A stretch of 5,526 nt of DNA from Marinilabiliales bacterium (GTDB lineage Bacteria > Bacteroidota > Bacteroidia > Bacteroidales > UBA12077), in NCBI GenBank assembly GCA_002869305.1, contig PKTC01000451.1, positions 1-5,526 of the forward strand, given 5' to 3'. Numbering within the stretch: the stretch's first letter is position 1; the number at the start of each line of letters is the position of its first letter. This document shows, in pieces, positions 1 through 5,017 of the stretch. The position numbers and the translations under genes are program-made. A model generated the notes under the pieces. That model was not told the DNA's origin and did no database searches. It saw only the letters and a program-made list of their open reading frames with translations.

Positions 1-839
1 AGCCTGTTTTCTCTTTTTAGAGGAGGTTCGCTTAAGGCAGGTAGTCGTTTATCATAATCATTCACAGGAATAAATCCCGAATAGTAAACTCTTTTAAGCT
101 TTTTAGAGTTATACAAACTACCTGCAAGTTTTAAAATATTCTTATCGCTATCAGGCGTAGCTCCAATAATAAGTTGAGTACTTTGCCCAGCTGGAGTAAA
201 CCTGGGAGTATGTTTATATTTTCGCCTTTCCTCCTTATTTTCTATAATCTTGTTCCGGATAGTATTCATTGGCAAAAGAATGCTTTTAAAGTTTGTGTCA
301 GGAGCTAGCATTTTAAGATTATTTTCCGTTGCAATCTCAATATTTATGCTTAATCTATCGGCAAATAATCCAGCTTTTTGTTGTAATTCATCACTCGCAC
401 CCGGAATTGACTTTAGATGTATGTATCCATTATAATTTCTAGCTCTTAATTCTTTTGCCACCTTCACCATTCGCTCCATAGTATAATCAGGATTTACTAG
501 TACACCAGAACTTAGAAATAAGCCTTCAATGTAGTTCCTGCGATAAAATTCAATCGTTAAATCAGCTACTTCCTTTACACTAAAAGTTGTTCGAGGCACA
601 TCATTGCTTTTTCGATTAGCACAATAAGCACAGTCGTAAATGCAATGATTTGTTAACATTAACTTCATCAATGAAATGCATCTTCCGTCTTCAGTAAAAC
701 TATGGCAAATACCCCATGGAGCAGCGTTTCCTAAGCCTTTACCTTGATTAGGACGATTACTTCCACTTGAGGCACAAGAAACATCGTATTTTGCGGCTCC
801 TGCTAAAATTTTTAGTTTATTGGCTACTATTTCTTTCAC
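1..839 (-). CDS. Radical SAM protein, putative DNA modification/repair family (3' end outside window)
   Basis: I translated this frame by hand from the minus strand; it is open for 279 codons and runs off the left edge. The protein has a radical SAM iron-sulfur motif CIYDCAYC (Cys66, Cys70, Cys73; CxxxCxxC), which binds a [4Fe-4S] cluster used to cleave S-adenosylmethionine. Before it are family-typical stretches: KYDVSCASSGS (about residues 17-27) and ICHSFTEDGRCISL (44-57), with extra cysteines 22, 45 and 54. These match my recollection of the bacterial 'putative DNA modification/repair radical SAM protein' family (TIGR03916), usually a little over 400 residues with a C-terminal helix-hairpin-helix DNA-binding part, which would lie beyond position 1. 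The substrate is not known. The start is GTG at 839-837: an in-frame TAA lies two codons upstream (845-843), there is no ATG before residue 58, and GTG gives a family-like N-terminus. It is divergent from an S24 repressor gene and its promoter lies inside an operator array. In related genomes a DUF4130 partner often follows; that position is not visible here. Confidence 0.9.
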   Translation of the reverse strand, partial: MKEIVANKLKILAGAAKYDVSCASSGSNRPNQGKGLGNAAPWGICHSFTEDGRCISLMKLMLTNHCIYDCAYCANRKSNDVPRTTFSVKEVADLTIEFYRRNYIEGLFLSSGVLVNPDYTMERMVKVAKELRARNYNGYIHLKSIPGASDELQQKAGLFADRLSINIEIATENNLKMLAPDTNFKSILLPMNTIRNKIIENKEERRKYKHTPRFTPAGQSTQLIIGATPDSDKNILKLAGSLYNSKKLKRVYYSGFIPVNDYDKRLPALSEPPLKRENR

Positions 840-853
840 TTTTTATAACTTAT

Positions 854-910
854 ACTAATATTATTAGCAAATATACTAATTTTATTTGCATATTAACTAA
901 TTTGTTTAGT
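854..910. promoter_or_regulatory. Three phased operator-like palindromes (21-bp period)
   Basis: Three 15-bp sites share one geometry: ACTAA-N5-TTAGC at 854-868, ACTAA-N5-TTTGC at 875-889 and ACTAA-N5-TTAGT at 896-910. The left half ACTAAT is identical in all three and recurs at exactly 21 bp (854, 875, 896), two helical turns, so all sites face the same side of the DNA. The outer two are the better palindromes; the middle one is degenerate on its right half. The array sits between an S24 repressor gene and the divergent radical SAM gene. This is the arrangement expected for cooperative binding by a LexA/CI-type dimer that controls both directions. The repeats are directly visible; the identity of the bound protein is inferred from position. 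Confidence 0.6.
868..900 (-). promoter_or_regulatory. Likely promoter of the radical SAM gene
   Basis: Read on the minus strand, 875-868 is TATATTTG, an exact match to the Bacteroidota -7 consensus TAnnTTTG. Twenty-one bases upstream, 900-897 reads TTAG, one mismatch from the -33 consensus TTTG. Transcription would begin near 862, giving a leader of roughly 20-25 bases before the GTG at 839. The -7 box fills the gap between the first and second operator and the -33 element lies in the third, so repressor binding should block RNA polymerase. The match is seen in the sequence; activity is inferred. Confidence 0.5.
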
Positions 911-950
911 TTTTTTATTATCTTAGCAGAAGTTGAAATCAATTTAGAAC

Positions 951-1733
951 ATGGAAGTAATCGGATTAAATATTAAATATCTTAGGAAAGAAAAAGGACT
1001 TACCCAGGATGAACTTGCTAAAAATATTGGGGTAAACAGGGCAATGATCGGTTCATACGAGGAGAATAGAGCTATTCCAAAATTATCGGTATTAAAAGAT
1101 TTGGCCTACTTCTTTGATATTTCAATTGATGTATTAGCAAAACTAAGACTTTGGGAATCTCAGGAGGTATCAAAAGAAAAAATGCTGAGAGGTGATAATC
1201 TGAGGGTTTTAACTACTGCCGTTGATCAATCGAACAAGGAACTAATTACTACAGTCCCAATAAAGGCTTCGGCAGGGTATACTTCCGGTTATTCTGATCC
1301 ACAGTATATTGAGGAATTGCCTCATTTTGCGCTACCCTTTGTTGAATTAAGTAAGGAGAAATCCTACAGAGTATTTCAAATAAAAGGTGATAGTATGGAA
1401 CCCATTAAATCGGGATCATATATCATTTGTGAGTATCTATTAAACTGGGTTGAAATTCAAAATGGCAATACCTATATTGTTATATCTAAGGACGATGGAA
1501 TAGTCTATAAACGTCTATACAACCATCTTAAGGATACGAATGAGATTGTATTAAAATCGGATAATAAGGAATATCACGATTATACTTTAAAAACTGAAGA
1601 GATTCATGAAGTGTGGAAGGCGCTGGGATTTATTAGTTTTAGTTTGCCAGAAGGTGAAAGCAATGTTAGCGTAAATAAGCTTCATGATATGATTCTTGAA
1701 ATGAAGAATGAACTGAATCAATTAAAGAAATAG
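951..1733 (+). CDS. XRE-family transcriptional repressor with S24 (LexA/CI-like) self-cleavage domain
   Basis: This 260-residue cytoplasmic repressor has an N-terminal helix-turn-helix of the Cro/CI type (about residues 7-62; GLTQDELAKNIGVNRAMIGSYE covers the helix pair, in two adjoining pieces) and a C-terminal peptidase S24 domain (about 100-225). The self-cleavage machinery looks intact: scissile Ala108-Gly109 within ASAGY, nucleophile Ser148 in GDSM, and general base Lys187 in VYKRLY. Spacing resembles LexA. Family knowledge says that RecA filaments on single-stranded DNA stimulate such cleavage and inactivate the repressor. The tail (about 240-260, VNKLHDMILEMKNELNQLKK) looks like a short coiled coil. 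The start ATG at 951 follows an in-frame TAG at 945, so no longer form is possible. No Shine-Dalgarno is evident. A weak -7-like TATCTTAG at 919-926 would place the third operator over its -33 region, fitting autoregulation. It is probably either an SOS-type host regulator or a domesticated phage repressor; no other phage genes are seen. Confidence 0.9.
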   Translation: MEVIGLNIKYLRKEKGLTQDELAKNIGVNRAMIGSYEENRAIPKLSVLKDLAYFFDISIDVLAKLRLWESQEVSKEKMLRGDNLRVLTTAVDQSNKELITTVPIKASAGYTSGYSDPQYIEELPHFALPFVELSKEKSYRVFQIKGDSMEPIKSGSYIICEYLLNWVEIQNGNTYIVISKDDGIVYKRLYNHLKDTNEIVLKSDNKEYHDYTLKTEEIHEVWKALGFISFSLPEGESNVSVNKLHDMILEMKNELNQLKK

Positions 1734-1764
1734 AATTAAACTATAAGTTTCTTAACTTTTTTTT
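1722..1764 (+). terminator. Possible weak terminator after the S24 repressor gene
   Basis: TTAAAGAAA at 1722-1730 can pair with TTTCTTAA at 1748-1755 with one bulged A, and a run of eight T follows at 1757-1764. The stem is AT-only and the loop is long (17 bases), so it is weak. It overlaps the stop codon of the repressor and the last codons of the convergent arfB gene. Confidence 0.25.
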
Positions 1765-2136
1765 CTCGGCATTTATTTTCTTTTCTTTCAAACGTTTCTC
1801 TTTAGAAGCCCTGCTAGGTTTGGTTTTTAAACGCTTTTTTGGCTTTTTTAGAGATTTTTCCATAAGTTCTAAAAACAACTCAACTACCTTTCTTTTATTA
1901 CCAAGCTGTGTTCTTTCAGAATCAGAAGTTATAATTAGAATTCCCTCAGAAGAAATTCTGTTCTTTAGTTTGGAGTTAATAATATCTTTCTGGTTATCAG
2001 TGAGTACAGTGGAATTTGAAATATCAAAACGAAATTCAACTTTTGTAGAAACCTTATTTACATTTTGTCCTCCACTCCCGCTACTTCTAGTTGCTTTAAA
2101 ATTTAATTCCTTTACTATCTGATCTTTATTAATCAT
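1741..2136 (-). CDS. arfB: Peptidyl-tRNA hydrolase ArfB, alternative ribosome rescue factor
   Basis: This 131-residue cytosolic protein belongs to the ArfB/YaeJ/ICT1 family, which frees ribosomes stalled on mRNA lacking a stop codon by hydrolysing peptidyl-tRNA, as a backup to tmRNA. The catalytic GGQ motif is at residues 22-24 in the family context GSGGQNVNKVSTKVEFRFD. The small class I release-factor-like domain spans about residues 1-92. A highly basic tail follows (about 97-131, including KKRLKTKPSRASKEKR), which in the family inserts into the empty mRNA channel. Length is close to the roughly 140 residues of the Escherichia coli protein. It lacks the codon-recognition domains of RF1/RF2, so it is complete rather than truncated. 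The start ATG at 2136 puts the GGQ at the normal distance from the N-terminus. It converges on the repressor gene with only 7 bases between stop codons and is divergent from the phosphoesterase gene. Confidence 0.93.
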   Translation of the reverse strand: MINKDQIVKELNFKATRSSGSGGQNVNKVSTKVEFRFDISNSTVLTDNQKDIINSKLKNRISSEGILIITSDSERTQLGNKRKVVELFLELMEKSLKKPKKRLKTKPSRASKEKRLKEKKINAEKKKLRNL

Positions 2137-2144
2137 AATTAAAT

Positions 2145-2206
2145 AAATTGTTTAAGATAATGCTAAATTTTATGTATAATTTAATTATAAAAAAATTAAA
2201 CAATTT
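2145..2206. repeat. Inverted repeat nested around a palindrome, upstream of arfB
   Basis: AAATTGTTTAA at 2145-2155 is matched perfectly by TTAAACAATTT at 2196-2206, an 11-bp inverted repeat with a 40-bp spacer. Inside the spacer is TATAATT-T-AATTATA (2175-2189), with 7-bp arms around one base. The left arm ends 9 bp from the arfB start codon. The 192-bp divergent spacer (2137-2328) otherwise shows no promoter I could defend. Possible roles are a regulator site or an mRNA leader hairpin; the region is so AT-rich that chance is not excluded. Confidence 0.4.
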
Positions 2207-2328
2207 CGATGCATGGATGTTTTTAATAATGTTTTACATGTTCAAACTAAAATTTGCATAACCCACTCCAAACAGTGATTAAAAATAGATTTTATTATGC
2301 AATTTTACAGAGAACAAACAAATTTAAT

Positions 2329-3597
2329 ATGAAAGAACGATTTATTATGATATTAGTCTTTTTTACTGTTTTTATTTTATTGGTTGATTTATATTCGTTT
2401 AAAGGAATAAAACTTTTAATTTCAGGCATAGATTCAAATGTTCTTAAAAACATTATTTATGCAGCTTATTGGTTGGTTCCAGTACTTATACTGTCTTATT
2501 TATACTATTTTAGAACCTTACAGCCATTTGATAGAGAGCCTCGAATTTTCAAAAATTTCTTTATGCTGGCCGGTTTTTTTATACTGTTTTATATACCAAA
2601 GCTTATTTTCATTACATTTCATTTAACTGAAGATATTATTCATATAGTAAAATGGATAGCAGGGAAGTTTTCTGGTTCATCAAATATACCTACTGAAAAT
2701 GTTCAAGGAATTTCAAGAAGCAGGTTTATCAGTCAAATGGGTTTAATACTGGCTGCTATTCCTTTTACTTCTATCCTATATGGTATGGCCAAAGGAAGAT
2801 TTAATTTTAGGATTGTTCACGAAAAGCTTTCTTTTGCAAATTTACCTGAAGCTTTTAATGGCTTAAAAATAATTCATATATCGGATATTCATATAGGCAG
2901 TTTTCTTGGACATGAAGGACAGGTTAAAAAAGCTATTGATCTCGTGAATGAACAAAAACCCGATGTTATATTATTTACTGGTGATTTGGTCAACAATTTT
3001 GCAGAGGAACTTACTGGCTGGATTCCAGTATTAAGTAATTTAAAAGCAAAATACGGCAAATATTCCATTTTAGGCAATCACGACTATTGCGATTACTTTG
3101 ATTGGAAAGATGAAGCTGAAAAGGCCCAAAATCTTGAAAACATTAAACAGGCACATAATGATATTGGATTTAGGTTGCTTTTAAATGAATCGGAGTTTAT
3201 AAATATTAACGATCAAAAAATTGGATTAATTGGCGTAGAAAACTGGGGTTTACCACCTTTCCCGCAATACGGTAATCTTAATAAAGCTATGAATGGTTCA
3301 ATGGATGCTCCCTTTAATATCTTAATGTCTCATGATCCATCTCATTGGGATGCTGAAGTGATACGCAAAACCAATATTGATTTAACCTTATCAGGACACA
3401 CACACGGCATGCAGTTTGGAATCGAAATAGGAAACATAAAATGGAGTCCGGTTAAATATAAATATCCTCGTTGGGCAGGACTTTATAAAGAAAATAATCA
3501 GTTTTTATACGTTAATCGTGGGTTTGGTTACATTGGATTTCCTGGAAGGGTTGGAATGCCACCTGAAATTACTGTCTTGGAATTAAATAAAGCATAA
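2329..3597 (+). CDS. Membrane-anchored calcineurin-like metallophosphoesterase
   Basis: The 422-residue protein has an N-terminal membrane part and a C-terminal binuclear-metal phosphoesterase domain. Hydrophobic segments lie at about residues 7-22, 41-61, 78-98 and 138-153. The catalytic domain (about 160-420) carries the motifs in order: SDIH (Asp186, His188), GDLVNN (Asp219), GNHD (Asn250, His251), MSHDPSHWD (His335) and SGHTHG (His357, His359). These supply the ligands of a Mn/Fe-type two-metal centre. It resembles the YkuE/YpbG-like branch of the superfamily, but the substrate cannot be read from the sequence. With an even number of membrane segments and a cytoplasmic N-terminus the catalytic domain would be cytoplasmic; an odd number would put it in the periplasm. 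The start at ATG 2329 (MKERF, then the first membrane helix) is preferred; ATG 2347 is a close alternative, and a TTG at 2254 would add 25 unremarkable residues. It ends in a strong terminator and appears monocistronic. Confidence 0.88.
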   Translation: MKERFIMILVFFTVFILLVDLYSFKGIKLLISGIDSNVLKNIIYAAYWLVPVLILSYLYYFRTLQPFDREPRIFKNFFMLAGFFILFYIPKLIFITFHLTEDIIHIVKWIAGKFSGSSNIPTENVQGISRSRFISQMGLILAAIPFTSILYGMAKGRFNFRIVHEKLSFANLPEAFNGLKIIHISDIHIGSFLGHEGQVKKAIDLVNEQKPDVILFTGDLVNNFAEELTGWIPVLSNLKAKYGKYSILGNHDYCDYFDWKDEAEKAQNLENIKQAHNDIGFRLLLNESEFININDQKIGLIGVENWGLPPFPQYGNLNKAMNGSMDAPFNILMSHDPSHWDAEVIRKTNIDLTLSGHTHGMQFGIEIGNIKWSPVKYKYPRWAGLYKENNQFLYVNRGFGYIGFPGRVGMPPEITVLELNKA

Positions 3598-3621
3598 AAA
3601 AAGGGCCATAAGGCCCTTTTT
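3598..3621. terminator. Bidirectional intrinsic terminator
   Basis: AAAAAGGGCC (3598-3607), loop ATAA, GGCCCTTTTT (3612-3621): a perfect 10-bp stem with a GC-rich core, flanked by A's on the left and T's on the right. It therefore works in both directions. It begins right after the phosphoesterase stop codon and lies 17 bases past the stop of the convergent lipoprotein gene. Confidence 0.92.
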
Positions 3622-3637
3622 ATTTATAAATATTTTT

Positions 3638-4798
3638 CTACCAATCTACATAGATATCATCAATAAAATAGAAGAAATCTTCAATATCAGTTACAAAATC
3701 CTCAAAGTACGGTTCTGCAGGTTCTGTAGTTCCATCTTCAAATACTAGTACTATCGTTATCATTTCTTCTGCTGTTTCATTATACTGAATCTCAATATCT
3801 GCAGCCTTTGTACCATCTACATAAACTGTTGCATCAATTTCGTCATTAATAGCATTAGTTAGCTCTTCAATAGTTGTGTATGGCGAAGTTTGTGCTTCTA
3901 ATTGTTCAAATATTGTTTCAATTCCGTTTACATCTACAGTAGCTTCAATTTTTACAGCTAATAACTGCAAATAACCACCAATAGTTAATGGACTATCAAA
4001 ATCAGAGTTTGCGAAAGTAGCATCAACTCCTGCTGAGAAAATGCTAGTTCCATCATAGTTAATAGCAAAATCTATACTTGCAGCTGTAGCAGTGTGATTA
4101 AAAGTACCTGTGAATTCGAATGGTACCAAATAAACACTTATATCAAACGAACTAGGATCTCCAACAGCATCTCCTGTAGTTTCCCATGTAGCATTTAAAT
4201 CAATCTCGACTATTTTAACGTCATTAATATACAGATCAGCTAATATATCTGTTGGATAGTAATCCTCAATATTAGTTTGATAATAGTCATCATAGTAAGT
4301 AACCATAACTTCATCATAGTTATGAATGGTTATTGTAGCATTATTTGTTGCACTGCCTTCAGTTGGGAAGTTAAGAATAATCTTGTCTGATGGATTTCCA
4401 AAATTTGGTACCCACATATTATGAGCTGCATCCCAGTCATATGTGCCAACCCACAAATCAAAATTAAATGGTTCTGCTTCATAAGCTGATTTTTGATTTT
4501 TTTCCGGATTAACTGGAAGAAGGTATTTTTTAATATTTGGTATTACTGAAGATTTTGTAAATTTAACATCAGTAAACGGATCATCTAAAGCCATTAATGC
4601 CATTAAATCATCCATGGCAGCAATTCCATCCGAGTTCATCATTTCTTCCATATAACCTGACATATCACTACCAAGGTTATTTAATTCGGTTTTAACTTCT
4701 TCCTTTGAAAGCTGGTCTGAACTATCATCTTCACAAGCAAAGAAGAATACAGAAGCAAACATTAGCATTAATACAGTTAATTTCTTCATGTTTTTCAT
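3638..4798 (-). CDS. Acidic lipoprotein of unknown function
   Basis: I do not recognise a named family. The 386-residue product starts with a lipoprotein signal peptide: KNMKK, a hydrophobic stretch (about 7-20) and a cleavage site at Cys22 (FFFAC). The residues after Cys22, EDDSSD, resemble the acidic export signal that sends Bacteroidota lipoproteins to the cell surface. A helical, Met-rich segment follows (about 31-71). A mainly beta-looking region then runs from about 108 to 350, with alternating hydrophobic and polar residues and many Asp, Thr, Tyr and Asn. There is a Tyr/Asp-rich patch at 167-184 and a closing run of Phe/Tyr/Asp/Glu (about 363-386). There are no catalytic motifs and no other cysteine. 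A binding or structural role at the surface is a guess. ATG 4798 is taken as the start; ATG 4789 (fourth codon) would also give a working signal peptide. It shares its terminator with the convergent phosphoesterase gene. No -7 consensus match is visible upstream. Confidence 0.82.
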   Translation of the reverse strand: MKNMKKLTVLMLMFASVFFFACEDDSSDQLSKEEVKTELNNLGSDMSGYMEEMMNSDGIAAMDDLMALMALDDPFTDVKFTKSSVIPNIKKYLLPVNPEKNQKSAYEAEPFNFDLWVGTYDWDAAHNMWVPNFGNPSDKIILNFPTEGSATNNATITIHNYDEVMVTYYDDYYQTNIEDYYPTDILADLYINDVKIVEIDLNATWETTGDAVGDPSSFDISVYLVPFEFTGTFNHTATAASIDFAINYDGTSIFSAGVDATFANSDFDSPLTIGGYLQLLAVKIEATVDVNGIETIFEQLEAQTSPYTTIEELTNAINDEIDATVYVDGTKAADIEIQYNETAEEMITIVLVFEDGTTEPAEPYFEDFVTDIEDFFYFIDDIYVDW

Positions 4799-4857
4799 AG
4801 TTTATTGTTTTGGTTTATATTTAATTTAAGTTAGTTCCTATTGTTTTAAGATGTGAA

Positions 4858-4884
4858 AATTTGCCAAAAGGTTTCGTGCAAATT
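4858..4884. repeat. Inverted repeat upstream of the lipoprotein gene
   Basis: AATTTGC (4858-4864) and GCAAATT (4878-4884) form a perfect 7-bp inverted repeat with a 13-base loop, 60 bp upstream of the lipoprotein start. It contains the left copy of the direct repeat GTTTCGTGC. It could be an operator or a leader hairpin; function is not shown by the sequence. Confidence 0.35.
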
Positions 4885-4955
4885 ATTTTTAAACTAAATT
4901 TTTATACGTGAACTTTTTTTTTGGGTTTCATTGATGCAACTTTCAAGTTTCGTGC
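4871..4955. repeat. Pair of 9-bp direct repeats GTTTCGTGC
   Basis: Copies lie at 4871-4879 and 4947-4955 in the spacer between the two leftward genes. GCCAAAA occurs next to each, at 4863-4869 before the left copy and at 4954-4960 overlapping the right copy. They stand out because they hold most of the G and C in a very AT-rich spacer. The 76-bp distance is not close to a whole number of helical turns, so phased binding is not implied. Confidence 0.35.
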
Positions 4956-4960
4956 CAAAA

Positions 4961-4990
4961 TAAAAAAGAGCGGGATTACTGTCCCACTCT
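4961..4990 (-). terminator. Intrinsic terminator of the DUF4252 gene
   Basis: On the minus strand AGAGTGGGA, loop CAGTAA, TCCCGCTCT is followed by TTTTTTA. As RNA this is a 9-bp stem with one U-G wobble and then a run of U. On the plus strand the same pair would be a C-A mismatch, so the element is built for leftward transcription. It lies 27 bases past the stop codon of the DUF4252 gene and separates it from the lipoprotein gene. Confidence 0.85.
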
Positions 4991-5017
4991 ATCTTTCTAA
5001 AATCTCTTATTAATTAG

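Noticed and set aside
250..435. 61-codon plus-strand open frame
   Set aside because: It lies wholly opposite the radical SAM coding sequence, whose family motifs prove the minus strand.
923..927. TTAGC as a fourth operator half-site
   Set aside because: It is 4 bp out of phase with the 21-bp array (927 expected) and has no ACTAA partner on its left.
767..976. 69-codon plus-strand open frame across the divergent promoter
   Set aside because: It runs through the operator array and into the repressor gene in another frame; its Phe/Ile/Leu-rich product only reflects AT-rich DNA.
1820..2122. 100-codon plus-strand open frame opposite arfB
   Set aside because: It is the antisense shadow of arfB, low in complexity and rich in Phe/Ser from the Lys/Glu codons of the real gene.
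2248..2256. TAAAATTTG as a -7 promoter box for the phosphoesterase
   Set aside because: The inner spacing is three bases rather than two and no TTTG lies at the right distance upstream.
2254..2328. TTG start that would lengthen the phosphoesterase by 25 residues
   Set aside because: TTG is unlikely with no ribosome-binding signal, and the added residues have no family likeness; ATG 2329 places a normal charged N-terminus before the first membrane helix.
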